A DNA stretch of 44,598 nucleotides from contig NZ_RAVT01000049.1 in NCBI RefSeq assembly GCF_013464915.1, positions 11,971 through 56,568 on the forward strand. The letters are read 5' to 3'. The notes below the pieces were generated by a model. That model was not told the DNA's origin, made no database searches, and saw only the letters and a list, made by a program, of their open reading frames with translations. Below, one piece after another: positions 20,440 through 29,421 of the stretch (position 1 is the stretch's first letter; each line of letters begins with the position of its first letter). The position numbers and the translations under genes are program-made. The DNA is from Stenotrophomonas maltophilia. Its GTDB lineage: Bacteria; Pseudomonadota; Gammaproteobacteria; Xanthomonadales; Xanthomonadaceae.

Positions 20440-20463
20440 TTGCCGGCCAGCGGCCGGCACTAC
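20440..20463 (-). repeat. SMAG-type palindrome
   Basis: Same sequence as 37-60 and 23970-23993, ending CTAC on the plus strand. A GGCCGGCAA remnant of an opposite-facing copy lies at 20403-20411. It is 31 nt beyond the 3' end of rnpB. Confidence 0.8.
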
Positions 20464-20494
20464 CGATGCGCGGTTCACGCATATAGAAGAAGGA

Positions 20495-20849
20495 GGCGGA
20501 GCCGGCCGATAAGCCGGGTTCTGTCGTGGACAGTCATTCCTCTAGGCGTTACGTCACCGCAACGCTCAAGCAACCTACCCGGATCCAACGCGGGCCGCGC
20601 CAAAGGATCCCTATTTGGTCTTGCTCCAGGTGGGGTTTGCCGTGCCGGTCTGTTACCAGACTCGCGGTGCGCTCTTACCGCACCATTTCACCCTTACCGG
20701 CCTTCCGAAGAAGACGTAGGCGGTATCTTTCTGTTGCACTTTCCGTCGGCTTGCGCCGCCCAGGCGTTACCTGGCACCTTGCCCTATGGAGCCCGGACTT
20801 TCCTCGGCACCCCCGAAAGGATGACGCGACTGTCTGGCCGGCTCCGCCA
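20495..20849 (-). ncRNA. rnpB: RNase P RNA (type A)
   Basis: This is the catalytic RNA of ribonuclease P, which trims tRNA 5' leaders. Read on the minus strand, the conserved block GAGGAAAGTCCGGGCTCC is at 20805-20788, AGAGGAATGACTG at 20544-20532, and the end block GACAGAACCCGGCTTATC at 20525-20508. The terminal helix is formed by GGCGGAGCCGGCC near the 5' end and GGCCGGCTCCGCC near the 3' end. Length about 355 nt fits. Open frames across it are shadows. Ends are estimated to within about 10 nt. Confidence 0.95.
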
Positions 20850-20855
20850 GCGCGC

Positions 20856-20861
20856 ATTCTA
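20856..20861 (-). promoter_or_regulatory. rnpB -10 element
   Basis: TAGAAT lies 7 nt upstream of the predicted RNase P RNA 5' end on the minus strand. The matching -35 region is weak. Confidence 0.5.
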
Positions 20862-20906
20862 GCGTACGCACACCCATCCTGGCGTGCTGATCACAGCGTC
20901 CCGTTC

Positions 20907-20933
20907 ATCCATTCACGCATGGCGTGGATCTAC
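20907..20933 (-). repeat. SMAG-like palindrome
   Basis: On the minus strand it reads GTAGATCCACGCCATGCGTG and has a CACGC/GCGTG core. It occupies the gap between the end of rsmI and the rnpB promoter. Confidence 0.6.
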
Positions 20934-20979
20934 CGATTCCGCTGTTCCGGTGGCTGCGGACCCTGGTCCGCACGATCCA

Positions 20980-21798
20980 TCAACTGCCGTACAACGCCTT
21001 GCGCGGCGCGCCGGTCAGCTCGGCGGCCAGCTTCGCCGCGGTCGACGGCGGCAGATGCTCGCTCAGCTTGGCGTACACGCGACGGCCATGCGCCAGCTGC
21101 GCTTCCTCATCGTCGCCAGCGCCCTGCACCATCACCACGAACTCGCCCTTGCGCTGGTTCTCGTCGGCTTCCACCTTGGCCAGCAGGCCGGCCAGATCAC
21201 CATCCAGCACGGTCTCGAACAGCTTGGTCAGCTCGCGCGCCAGTACTGCCGGGCGCTCGCCACCGAAGATCGCCGCCATGTCGGCCAGCGACTCGGTGAT
21301 GCGGTGCGAGGATTCGTAGAACACCATCGTGCGCACTTCGCCGGCCAGCGCCTGCAGGCGGTCGCGGCGGCCGCTGGCCTTGGCCGGCAGGAAGCCCTCG
21401 AAACTGAAGCGGTCGCTGGGCAGGCCGGCTACGCTCAGCGCGGCGATGGCGGCGCAGGCCCCGGGAATCGGGCTGACCTTGATGCCGGCCGCCCGCGCGG
21501 CGCGCACCAGGCGGAAACCGGGATCGCTGACCAGCGGGGTGCCGGCGTCGCTGACCAGCGCCAGCGACTCGCCGGCCTGCAGGCGCGAGACCAGGCGCTG
21601 GGCCAGGGCCTCTTCATTGTGTTCATGCAGGGCCACCAGCGGCTGCTGGATGCCGAAATGGGACAGCAACTGGCCGCTGCGGCGGGTGTCCTCGGCACAG
21701 ATGGCCGCCACCGAACGCAGCACCTCCTGCGCGCGCGGGCTCAGATCGGCCAGGTTGCCGATCGGGGTGGCGACGACGTACAGGGTTGGGACACTCAT
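20980..21798 (-). CDS. rsmI: 16S rRNA 2'-O-ribose C1402 methyltransferase RsmI
   Basis: RsmI (272 residues) methylates the 2'-OH of C1402 in 16S rRNA, the same nucleotide RsmH modifies on the base. Tetrapyrrole-methylase-type motifs are LYVVATPIGNLADLSPRA at the N-terminus, SDAGTPLVSDPG near 80-91 and LPSDRFSFEGFLP near 118-130. I use the ATG at 21798; a GTG five codons upstream is possible. The frame stays open for another 1.9 kb antisense to lpoA, which is not coding. Divergent from lpoA, the usual neighbour (rsmI/lpoA/yraN). Confidence 0.97.
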   Translation of the reverse strand: MSVPTLYVVATPIGNLADLSPRAQEVLRSVAAICAEDTRRSGQLLSHFGIQQPLVALHEHNEEALAQRLVSRLQAGESLALVSDAGTPLVSDPGFRLVRAARAAGIKVSPIPGACAAIAALSVAGLPSDRFSFEGFLPAKASGRRDRLQALAGEVRTMVFYESSHRITESLADMAAIFGGERPAVLARELTKLFETVLDGDLAGLLAKVEADENQRKGEFVVMVQGAGDDEEAQLAHGRRVYAKLSEHLPPSTAAKLAAELTGAPRKALYGS

Positions 21799-21823
21799 TT
21801 CAGCGGTACTCACGGGGCAAGGG

Positions 21824-21829
21824 TAGAAT
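21824..21829 (+). promoter_or_regulatory. -10 element for lpoA
   Basis: TAGAAT is 38 nt before the first lpoA ATG, in the 69-bp gap to rsmI. The -35 is weak, so this is tentative. Confidence 0.4.
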
Positions 21830-21867
21830 CGTAGCGTGTACCCGGCCAAGGCCGCTGCCCTCATCGC

Positions 21868-23601
21868 ATGGACCCGATCATGAACAAGCCCGCCGCACGG
21901 ATCTCCGCCCTGTCGTTGTCGCTGATGCTGTTGGCCGGCTGTGCCACCACCAGCCTGACCAGCGCGCCCGAATCGCCGGCCCAGAGCCAGGCGCTGGCGC
22001 TGATCGAACAGGGCAAGCCGCGCGACGCCGCTCTGCAGCTGGAGGGCCTGGCCGCCACCCTGCGCGGCGGCGCCCGTGCCAATGCCCTGGCCGATGCCGC
22101 CTGGGCCTGGCACCTGGCCGGCGACAGTGCCCGCGCACGCAGCCTGCTGGGCCAGCTCACTGCCCGCCAGCTGACCGGCGCCAGCCTGCAGCGCTACCAG
22201 TTGACCGGTGCCGAGCTGGCCCTGGCCGACAAGCAGCCGGCGCAGGCGCTGGCCCTGCTGAAGGATCATGCCGACAGCGTTGCGGTCGGCCTGCGCACCC
22301 GCTGGCTGCTGGCCCGCGCCCAGGCCCTGCAGGGCACCGGCGATGCCTTCGGTGCCGCCAACGAGCGTGCCCGCGCCCATGCCGGCCTGACCGGCAGCGC
22401 ACGCAGCGAGAACCAGGCCGCCATTGCCGGCCTGCTCGGTACGCTCGACGACGCTACCCTGCGCAGCCGTGCCGCCGCCCTGCCGGCCAACGACCCGCTG
22501 TACAACTTCGCTGGCCGGGCGCTGATCGCACGCGGCCTGCCGCTGCCGCGACCGTTCGACCGCGATGGCGCCGCCCAGTTCGATACCAGCAAGCGCCCGC
22601 CGGCAATGAGCGACGGTTACCGTCCGCCGGCCAAGCTGGCCGTGCTGCTGCCGCTCAGCGGCCGCCTGGCCACCGCCGCACAGCCGGTACGTGATGGCCT
22701 GCTGGCCGCCTACTACGGCGAGACCCGCCGCCGCCCGGACATCAACTTCATCGACACCGCCGGTACCCCGGCCGGTGCGCTGGCAGCGTATGACAAGGCC
22801 GTCGCCGCCGGTGCCGACTTCGTGGTCGGCCCGCTGGGCCGTGACGAAGTGGATGCGGTCTATGGCCGCCAGCAGCTGCAGGTGCCGGTGCTGGCGCTGA
22901 ACCGTGGCAAGGATGCGCCGCCGGCCGGCAGCGCCGGTTTCTCGCTGGCACCGGAAGACGACGGCATCGTTGCCGCCGAATACCTGCGCGGCCGCGAGCG
23001 CGGCAAGGCGCTGGTGATCAACAGCGCCGACGACACCGGCCGCCGTGCCGCCGCCGCCTTCGCCCAGCGTTTCGCCCAGCGTGGCGGCCAGGTGGTGGCC
23101 ACGGTCGGCGTCAGCGATGCGGTCGGCGATGTCGGCGCGCAGGTGCGCAATGCCGGCCAGGTCGATGCCGTATTCCTGGCCGTGCGCGCGCCGCAGGCCC
23201 GCCTGCTGGCGCCGCAGCTGGCACTGGCCGGTGCCGGTGGCGCCACCCGCGTCGGCACCTCGCAGCTGACCGTCGGCAGCGGCAAGGTGGAAGAGGACGT
23301 GGCGCTGGACGGCATCGTCTACCCGAACGAGGCCTGGAACGTGCGCAGCGTGTCCGGCCTGCCCTCGGCCAGCCAGGTCGCCAGCACCCTGCCCAGCGCA
23401 CGCGGTGCGGCCGGCCGCCTGTTCGCCTTCGGCGCCGATGCCTGGAAGATCACGGCCTACCTGGACAAGCTGTCCAACGAAGGCGGCCTGGACGGTGCCA
23501 CCGGCACCCTGTTCCTGGACAGCAACGGCAACATCCTGCGCCAGCCGGCGTGGTCCACCTTCAATGGTGGCCGGCCGATGCCGATCGTCGGTGGTCGCTG
23601 A
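21868..23601 (+). CDS. lpoA: Outer-membrane lipoprotein activator of PBP1a, LpoA-like
   Basis: This 577-residue protein begins with a lipoprotein signal ending LLAGC (Cys24 from the first ATG). An alpha-helical, TPR-like part (about 40-235) precedes a periplasmic-binding-protein-like domain (about 255-575). LpoA reaches from the outer membrane through the peptidoglycan to stimulate PBP1a. A second ATG 12 nt downstream (21880) gives a more usual signal peptide; either start is possible. It is followed by yraN with an 11-nt overlap, the conserved order rsmI-lpoA-yraN. Family call is firm; the partner is inferred. Confidence 0.9.
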   Translation: MDPIMNKPAARISALSLSLMLLAGCATTSLTSAPESPAQSQALALIEQGKPRDAALQLEGLAATLRGGARANALADAAWAWHLAGDSARARSLLGQLTARQLTGASLQRYQLTGAELALADKQPAQALALLKDHADSVAVGLRTRWLLARAQALQGTGDAFGAANERARAHAGLTGSARSENQAAIAGLLGTLDDATLRSRAAALPANDPLYNFAGRALIARGLPLPRPFDRDGAAQFDTSKRPPAMSDGYRPPAKLAVLLPLSGRLATAAQPVRDGLLAAYYGETRRRPDINFIDTAGTPAGALAAYDKAVAAGADFVVGPLGRDEVDAVYGRQQLQVPVLALNRGKDAPPAGSAGFSLAPEDDGIVAAEYLRGRERGKALVINSADDTGRRAAAAFAQRFAQRGGQVVATVGVSDAVGDVGAQVRNAGQVDAVFLAVRAPQARLLAPQLALAGAGGATRVGTSQLTVGSGKVEEDVALDGIVYPNEAWNVRSVSGLPSASQVASTLPSARGAAGRLFAFGADAWKITAYLDKLSNEGGLDGATGTLFLDSNGNILRQPAWSTFNGGRPMPIVGGR

Positions 23602-23959
23602 GCGCAGCCAACGGGGCTCGGCGGTGGAAGCCGCCGCCGAGCAGCATCTGCAACAGGCCGGACTGCATCCGCGTGCGCGCAACGTGCGCTACCGCGGCGG
23701 TGAACTGGACCTGGTGATGGATGACGCCGGCACCGTGGTGTTCGTGGAAGTGCGCTACCGCGCGCGATCCGATTTCGGTGGCGGTGCTGCCTCGGTGGAT
23801 GTGCGCAAGTGCCGACGTCTGGCGCATGCCGCGCAGCTGTACCTGCAGGACAATCCCGCGCTGGCCGATGCGCCGTGCCGCTTCGATGTGGTGGAAGCCA
23901 CGGGTGAACCGCCACAGTTGAACTGGTTGCGCGATGCGTTCCGGTTGGATGATTGCTGA
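23591..23959 (+). CDS. yraN: YraN family endonuclease-like protein (UPF0102)
   Basis: This 122-residue protein shows the UPF0102 restriction-endonuclease-like core: [32 protein letters not shown] and [17 protein letters not shown], including the E, D and ExK-like acidic/basic residues (here EVR instead of EVK). Its function is not established. I chose GTG at 23591, which overlaps lpoA by 11 nt and gives the short family N-terminus; an ATG at 23564 is possible. Confidence 0.85.
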   Translation: MVAERSQRGSAVEAAAEQHLQQAGLHPRARNVRYRGGELDLVMDDAGTVVFVEVRYRARSDFGGGAASVDVRKCRRLAHAAQLYLQDNPALADAPCRFDVVEATGEPPQLNWLRDAFRLDDC

Positions 23960-23969
23960 TGGCTGCCCA

Positions 23970-24026
23970 TTGCCGGCCAGCGGCCGGCACTACCACGAGC
24001 GACTGCCGGCCAGCGGCCGGCACTAC
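23970..24026 (-). repeat. SMAG-type direct dimer
   Basis: Two near-identical palindromes (23970-23993 and 24004-24026) ending CTAC lie in tandem about 33 nt apart. They fill most of the 82-bp gap between yraN and the ydjM-like gene. Confidence 0.85.
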
Positions 24027-24041
24027 CCCGGTGCGTGACTG

Positions 24042-24623
24042 ATGCCTTCGATCATTACCCACGCGGCCGTGCCGCTGGCACTGTGGTGCGCGGCCGACCG
24101 TGGCCGCATCCCGCCACGCCTGCTTGCGGCCGGAGTGATCGCTGCGATGCTGCCCGATGCCGACGTGCTCGCCTTCGCCCTGCACATTCCCTATGCCGAT
24201 GCGTTCGGACACCGCGGGGCCAGCCATTCGCTGCTCTTCGCCTGCGTGCTGGCCGCGTTTGCGGCGATTCTGCAGCACCTCGGTAGTGGCCGACCTTGGT
24301 CGGCCGTTTCGTGCCAACCAAGGTGGGCATCTACCGTGCAGGCTGCGGTGTTCGTCTTCGTCTGCGCGGCCAGCCACCCGTTGCTGGATGCAATGACCTC
24401 CGGCGGCCTCGGCGTTGCCCTCGCCTGGCCGTGGAGCGAACACCGCTTCTTCGCACCGTGGCGACCGATCCGCGTTTCACCGTTCGCGCCGCAGTTCTTC
24501 AGCGCACGCGGCCTGGCCACCCTGCTTTCTGAACTGCGCTGGGTGTGGCTGCCGCTGGCTGCCGCCGTCGTTGCCTGGAAACTGATCCAACCCGCTCCTG
24601 CTGCCCCACGAGATCCATCATGA
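24042..24623 (+). CDS. YdjM-like membrane-bound metal-dependent hydrolase
   Basis: This 193-residue protein has the DUF457/YdjM features: THAAVPLAL at the start, LPDADVLAF near 37-45, FGHRGASHSLLF near 55-66 and ASHPLLDAMTSGGLGVAL near 109-126, together a set of His/Asp residues likely to bind metal. Four or five membrane helices are visible. Natural substrate unknown. A SMAG pair at 24283-24334 lies inside the frame and codes for the loop GSGRPWSAVSCQPRWASTV, which is not hydrophobic and has no equivalent in the family core. The stop overlaps the start of the next gene (ATGA). Confidence 0.82.
   Translation: MPSIITHAAVPLALWCAADRGRIPPRLLAAGVIAAMLPDADVLAFALHIPYADAFGHRGASHSLLFACVLAAFAAILQHLGSGRPWSAVSCQPRWASTVQAAVFVFVCAASHPLLDAMTSGGLGVALAWPWSEHRFFAPWRPIRVSPFAPQFFSARGLATLLSELRWVWLPLAAAVVAWKLIQPAPAAPRDPS
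24283..24334 (+). repeat. SMAG inverted pair inside the ydjM-like gene
   Basis: It begins GTAG (24283) and ends CTAC (24334). The left half is a GGCCGACC/GGTCGGCC hairpin and the right half carries the related ACCAAGGT core. It is 52 bp long and the reading frame continues through it. Confidence 0.8.
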
Positions 24624-26005
24624 GTACTGCCCTGCCTGCTGCCCTGGTTGCCGAACTGTCTGCCCTGCTGGGCGCGGAGGGCTGGCGCATGGATGACGGC
24701 GCGCTGGAGGCAAACGCACAGGACAATTCGTGGCGCAATCAGCGCCCTGCCGCCGTTGCGCTGCCCGCCGATGTCGAACAGGTGCAGGCACTGGTCCGCG
24801 CCTGCCGTGCACACCACGTAGCGTTGGTCGCACGCGGTGCGGGCACTGGCACCACCGGCGCAGCCGTGCCGCTGCCGGGCAGCATCGTGCTGTCGTTCAC
24901 GCGCATGAACCGCATCGTCGAGATCCGTGCCGGTGACCGCTGCGCCGTGGTGCAGCCGGGCGTGCTCAACGGCACCCTGCAGCAGGCGCTGGCGCCGCAT
25001 GGCCTGTTCTGGGCACCGGATCCTTCCAGCGCCGAGATCTGCAGCATCGGCGGCAACCTCGCCTGCAATGCCGGTGGTCCTCGCGCGGTGAAGTACGGCA
25101 CCAGCCGCGACAACGTGCTGGGCCTGGTGGCGGTCACTGGCACCGGCGAGGTGATCCGCTGCGGCGGTGCCTACACCAAGGACGCCACCGGCTACGACCT
25201 GACCCACCTGCTGGTGGGCAGCGAAGGCACGCTGGCGCTGATCGTGGAAGCCACGTTGAAGCTGACCCCGTTGCCGGTCAGTCAGGCCGGCCTGCGCGTG
25301 CTGTACCGCGATGCCGATGCCGCCGCTGCGGCAGTATCGCGGCTGATGTCGCAGCCGGTGGTGCCCACCCGCCTGGAATTCATGGATGCACGCAGCCTGG
25401 AACTGCTGCGCCTCAACGGCGCCGACGTGCCCGAGGCTGGCGCCATGCTGCTGGTCGAAGCCGATGGCGACCACGACACCCTGCCCTACCTGCTGCAGGC
25501 ACTGGCCAGCGCTGCCGAGGGTGACGGCATGATCGAACTGGACGTAGCGATGGAAGGACGCGCGCGCGACCAGCTGTGGGCCGCACGCAAGGCGCTGTCG
25601 CCCGCGCTGCGCAGCGTCGCGCCAGGCAAGATCAACGAAGACGTGGTGGTGCCGGTATCGCGCATTCCGGAACTGGTGGCCGGCGTACAGGCCTTGGCGC
25701 GCGACTACACGCTGACCATCGTCACCTTCGGCCATGCCGGCAACGGCAACCTGCACGTCAACATCCTCTACCACCCCGACGATGCCGACGAGAACGCGCG
25801 CGCGCATGCGGCGCTGCCGAAGATCTTCGAGTTGACCCTGGCGCTGGGCGGCACGCTGTCCGGCGAACACGGGATCGGCCTGGCCAAGCGCGATTTCATG
25901 GCCAAGGCGTTCACACCGGAAACGCTGGCGACGATGCGCGCGATCAAGGCCGCGCTGGATCCGGATGGGATTCTCAACCCGGGCAAGGTGCTGCCGCCGG
26001 TGTAA
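24620..26005 (+). CDS. FAD-binding 2-hydroxyacid dehydrogenase (GlcD / D-lactate dehydrogenase family)
   Basis: This 461-residue VAO-type flavoprotein oxidises a D-2-hydroxyacid such as D-lactate, glycolate or D-2-hydroxyglutarate. The FAD-binding part spans about 40-215 (GAGTGTTGAAVPLPGSI, CSIGGNLACNAGGPRAVKYG), and the C-terminal part has metal-binding histidines H372 and H379 (FGHAGNGNLH) and H417 (SGEHGIG), ending with DPDGILNPGK. The start at 24620 overlaps the ydjM-like stop (ATGA), so the two are probably translated together. Exact substrate cannot be told from the sequence. A SMAG-rich region follows before the convergent autotransporter. Confidence 0.88.
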   Translation: MSTALPAALVAELSALLGAEGWRMDDGALEANAQDNSWRNQRPAAVALPADVEQVQALVRACRAHHVALVARGAGTGTTGAAVPLPGSIVLSFTRMNRIVEIRAGDRCAVVQPGVLNGTLQQALAPHGLFWAPDPSSAEICSIGGNLACNAGGPRAVKYGTSRDNVLGLVAVTGTGEVIRCGGAYTKDATGYDLTHLLVGSEGTLALIVEATLKLTPLPVSQAGLRVLYRDADAAAAAVSRLMSQPVVPTRLEFMDARSLELLRLNGADVPEAGAMLLVEADGDHDTLPYLLQALASAAEGDGMIELDVAMEGRARDQLWAARKALSPALRSVAPGKINEDVVVPVSRIPELVAGVQALARDYTLTIVTFGHAGNGNLHVNILYHPDDADENARAHAALPKIFELTLALGGTLSGEHGIGLAKRDFMAKAFTPETLATMRAIKAALDPDGILNPGKVLPPV

Positions 26006-26006
26006 C

Positions 26007-26033
26007 GTTCCGCCGGGCATGGCCCGGTGCTAC
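26007..26033 (-). repeat. SMAG-type palindrome
   Basis: It has a CCGGGC/GCCCGG stem and CTAC at the plus-strand end. It starts 1 nt after the dehydrogenase stop. Confidence 0.7.
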
Positions 26034-26048
26034 CGGGGCGATCGTTCT

Positions 26049-26120
26049 GTAGAGCCGAGCCCACGCTCGGCTGCCTTTCGGTCAGATCGCGATGAGCCGA
26101 GCGTGGGCTCAGCTCTACAA
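26049..26120. repeat. SMAG inverted pair
   Basis: GTAGAGCCGAGCCCACGCTC (from 26050) faces its inverted counterpart (26092-26118) that ends CTCTAC. Each half folds into an AGCCGAGC/GCTCGGCT stem-loop. It lies between convergent genes and could act as a bidirectional transcript end (inference). Confidence 0.8.
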
Positions 26121-26127
26121 GCAGTGA

Positions 26128-26167
26128 GGGGTCAGAGCCCATTGCCATGGCAATGGGATCCGACCCC
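26128..26167 (+). repeat. GGGGTC-family hairpin, copy 4
   Basis: A 40-nt palindrome has the conserved arms and a fully different inner stem, CATTGCC/GGCAATG, with a 2-nt loop. The conserved A.C and G.A mismatches are kept. It lies 11 nt after the 3' end of the minus-strand autotransporter gene. Confidence 0.75.
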
Positions 26168-26178
26168 GTCACCCTCTC

Positions 26179-29100
26179 TTACCAGGTCATGCGCACACCC
26201 AGCTGGCCGCCCACGTTGCGGTAGCCGTGGTCACCACGCTGCACGGTCATGCCACCCCACGCACCCCAGCGCTGGCCCAGCTTCAGCTCGGCACCGGCCT
26301 GCATTTCGTAGCGGTTGCGCGGTACGTCCGCACCCAGCGTGCCACCGTTGAACTGCAACGTACTGGTGCCACTGCCGCGCAGCCAGTTCACGCCCAGATA
26401 CGGCTGCACGGTGTTGCCGGCGGCAGTGCTATGACCAGATACACGCACGCCCACGCGTCCGCTCAGGCCGCCGGCATCCGCGCGGTCGATCACCGTGCCA
26501 TTCGTTTCCAGGTGGCGATCGGAGTGGAAATCAACATAGTTCAGCTGCAGCTGCGGCTGCACATACAACACGCTGGCAACGCCCTCCCACACATTGAAGG
26601 TGTAGCCACCTTCCAATGCCACGCTGGCCATGTGCGAGTCGTAGTTCTCCGGTTCCAGCCCGATACCCTGCACCCGGTTGTCGAAACGGCCGTACTGCAG
26701 GTTCGCGTCCACATAGGCTCCGATGCCTGCATCGCCCTGTTGCAGCCACGTGCCGTACACACCCACCGCGGTGCCACGCACACGCCCCTTGGCGCTGTAG
26801 CCGGTCAGCGCTGACACCACGCTGCTGTCGGCACGGCCGTTGCCCAGCATCACGCCGAATGACATATCGCCACGACGCAGCACATCGCTGCCGATCTGCA
26901 GCACCGAGGTGTTGCCGTCCACCGACAGCTGTCCGCCAACGGCGCTGAAATCGGCATGGCTGCGGCCCACGCGCGCCCAGGCATGGCGGTCACGCTGCGG
27001 CGACAACGCCCCACCCCGATCATGCAGACGGTGGCCGAACATGTTCACCGCCGCCGACTGGTTGGCCAGGTAGGCTCCGGCTTCCGGGCGCAGCACCGGC
27101 GGCGGCAGGATCGGGCCGACGCCACCACCGCCTTCGCCGCCCCCCTCACCGCCCTCGCCCGGATCGGGGCCGGGGCCGGGGCCCGGCGCAACCTCGCACC
27201 CCGGTGCAGTCGGAACAAGCTCACAGCGATCACCCAGCTGCGAACGCAGGTACCAGTTGCCATCGTTGGGATCGGTCAGCCCGCCCTGGAACAGGAAGTA
27301 TTCATGGGAACCACCGACCGCGCGCCCGGCCAGCGCATAGGTCGCCAGCGATGCACCGTCCACGTCGATCACGCCGATGCCATCGACGGTGTCCGCACCC
27401 ATACCGCCGATGTTCCTCACCCTGATCGAGGCATCGCCGCTGGTATCACCGCGCACATGCAGGCGGTCGATGACCGAACTGTCATCACCCAGTGCGCCGT
27501 TGAACAGGAAGGTGGCGCCTTCGCTGTGCAGGTCGCCATCCACGGTGAGCGTGTTGAAGCGACCATTACCCTCGGACAGCGCCACGGTGCTGTCGCGCAC
27601 TTCCAGGTCACCCACAACGGCATCGCCGGTCAATGTCCATCGACTTTCCCCCGCCAGCGCCACGCTCTCCAGCAGCTGCGACGTTCCCGTCCAGACGCTG
27701 CGGTCGGACAATGCCAGATGCACCTGCGACTGCGGCACCAGGCCGGCGGCCTCGTCTTCCGGGGTGATGACGATATCGCCGAACAGATACGAATCACCGT
27801 CCAATGCCACATCGAAACGACCGGCAACGGCGGCATCCAACGCCACGCCGATACCGTTGCCGCCCGCCACCACGGCTCCACCGCCGAGGGTGAGGCCCGG
27901 ATCCCGCGTACTGCGTACCCACACGCCGCCGTGCCACGCACTTATCAACGAGCCGCCATCAACCTGCAGGCGACCACGATCATTGACGATCGCAGCCCAG
28001 CTGCCTTCACCTTCAGTGCGCACATGCGTATCGATCAGATGCATCGCACCTGCTCCTGCCGATACCACGCCGGGCGAGTCTCGCCCCGTGGTCAGCAGAT
28101 GGCTCCGCTCGATGTTCAGCGTGCCACCGCTCCAGGCAACAGCTGCCGCTGCACCTTCACCATCGGTGCGGATGCTGGACGCGTCGATGTTCACCAGTGG
28201 CCTGCCACCGCCGTCATCCTGTGCCACGATCCCAGGCGAGAATGCACCGTCGGCGCGCACACTGCTGCGGGTGACGTGAACCAGACCGGCGCGAACGTCA
28301 ATCGCGGGTTGCGCAGTGCCGTGCGCCAGCACTTCGCTGTCGTGCAACGTCAACTGCGCGACGCGCGGCATCCAGATCGCAGAGCCCGTGTTGGACTCCA
28401 GCCGGGAGCCCGTAATCGTCATCGCACCACCGTTGCCCTGGACCTCAACGGACGCCTGCTCGGTTCGCAGATCGACGCTGTCCAGAGTGACCTGCCCGCG
28501 CTCGCCCATCCAGATGCCGGTCCCCGCGCGCAACGTCGAGTTCCGCAGGCTCAGCTCGGCTTCGTGGACCTCTGCGATGCGGCCATCTGCCGCGACCGTG
28601 ATCTGCAGGGTATCGGCGTCCACCCTTGCACCTTGCCGCGCATTGAGGCCGGTGCCTCCTCCCTGCAGATCGATGACGGAGCCTGTCAGCGATACCCGCG
28701 CGCCGTTCTCGGCAAGCACCGCCCTGCTGGAAAATCCGGTGCCCACGATGCGCCCTCCAAGCAGGTCGACCTGCGATGCACCACTGGCCAGTACGCCCGT
28801 GCCGCTGCCGCCGCCCAGGTCCATGGCTACGTCTGTCAGCGTGGCGTTGCCCGCCATCGCCCGCAGCGCGCTGTTTGAGCCACCGGCAAGGGCGATGCTT
28901 CCCCCTCGCATCTGCAGATCGCCGTCGGCCAACCACACGCCATGGGCACTACTGAGGATGGACACCGCCTCCAGATGCGCGCTGCCGCCCTCGATCCGAA
29001 GGCCGTACGCGCTGTTGCCCCGTGTCTCTACCGCAATGCCCACAGCAGTCAACGAAGCACCCGCCGCCACGGAGAGTCCTGCAGCGCCAGCCCCGGAGGT

Positions 29101-29421
29101 GACGATGCTGCCGCCCTGCAACGTGATATGGCTGCCCGCTCCCTCGGCATGGGCTGCGTGCGCATTGCGCCCCTCTGTGATCAGATGCACCGCGCCCGTT
29201 GGTTGGATGCGCCCTCCATTGAGGGCCAGGAAGGCATGGCCTGCGAGGTCACCCGGCGTCACCGGCTCAGTCGTGTGGTACTGCCCAGGCGCAGGATGCT
29301 GCTCATCGCCATCAGCAATGATCTGCTGCGCCCATCCATATGCAGGCGACAGGAACACCGCCGCCAGCGCCAGCGTCAACGGAGAACGGGAAGGTCGTTG
29401 CATGTGCATCACGCATCTCAT
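26179..29421 (-). CDS. Autotransporter (type Va), pertactin-like passenger
   Basis: This 1080-residue protein has a signal peptide (about 1-31, ending SPAYGWAQQ), a long passenger of short repeating beta strands (about 35-735) typical of a right-handed beta helix, a Gly/Pro/Glu-rich linker (about 745-772), and a C-terminal 12-strand beta barrel (about 800-1080) ending in aromatic Trp (LGVRMTW). Such proteins sit in the outer membrane and expose the passenger as an adhesin or related factor. No protease or esterase catalytic motif was found in the passenger. It diverges from a second autotransporter with an alignable C-terminal half. Starts at 29409 or 29403 are also possible. Confidence 0.9.
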   Translation of the reverse strand: MRCVMHMQRPSRSPLTLALAAVFLSPAYGWAQQIIADGDEQHPAPGQYHTTEPVTPGDLAGHAFLALNGGRIQPTGAVHLITEGRNAHAAHAEGAGSHITLQGGSIVTSGAGAAGLSVAAGASLTAVGIAVETRGNSAYGLRIEGGSAHLEAVSILSSAHGVWLADGDLQMRGGSIALAGGSNSALRAMAGNATLTDVAMDLGGGSGTGVLASGASQVDLLGGRIVGTGFSSRAVLAENGARVSLTGSVIDLQGGGTGLNARQGARVDADTLQITVAADGRIAEVHEAELSLRNSTLRAGTGIWMGERGQVTLDSVDLRTEQASVEVQGNGGAMTITGSRLESNTGSAIWMPRVAQLTLHDSEVLAHGTAQPAIDVRAGLVHVTRSSVRADGAFSPGIVAQDDGGGRPLVNIDASSIRTDGEGAAAAVAWSGGTLNIERSHLLTTGRDSPGVVSAGAGAMHLIDTHVRTEGEGSWAAIVNDRGRLQVDGGSLISAWHGGVWVRSTRDPGLTLGGGAVVAGGNGIGVALDAAVAGRFDVALDGDSYLFGDIVITPEDEAAGLVPQSQVHLALSDRSVWTGTSQLLESVALAGESRWTLTGDAVVGDLEVRDSTVALSEGNGRFNTLTVDGDLHSEGATFLFNGALGDDSSVIDRLHVRGDTSGDASIRVRNIGGMGADTVDGIGVIDVDGASLATYALAGRAVGGSHEYFLFQGGLTDPNDGNWYLRSQLGDRCELVPTAPGCEVAPGPGPGPDPGEGGEGGGEGGGGVGPILPPPVLRPEAGAYLANQSAAVNMFGHRLHDRGGALSPQRDRHAWARVGRSHADFSAVGGQLSVDGNTSVLQIGSDVLRRGDMSFGVMLGNGRADSSVVSALTGYSAKGRVRGTAVGVYGTWLQQGDAGIGAYVDANLQYGRFDNRVQGIGLEPENYDSHMASVALEGGYTFNVWEGVASVLYVQPQLQLNYVDFHSDRHLETNGTVIDRADAGGLSGRVGVRVSGHSTAAGNTVQPYLGVNWLRGSGTSTLQFNGGTLGADVPRNRYEMQAGAELKLGQRWGAWGGMTVQRGDHGYRNVGGQLGVRMTW

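Noticed and set aside
20347..20862. Open frames across 20347-20862
   Set aside because: They cover the RNase P RNA and repeats, with no protein features.
21799..23682. Long open frame continuing rsmI upstream on the minus strand
   Set aside because: It is antisense to lpoA, which has a lipobox and family features; high GC keeps antisense frames open. rsmI is complete from 21798.
75..26167. GGGGTC hairpins as intrinsic terminators
   Set aside because: No T tract follows, and one copy lies inside a coding gene.
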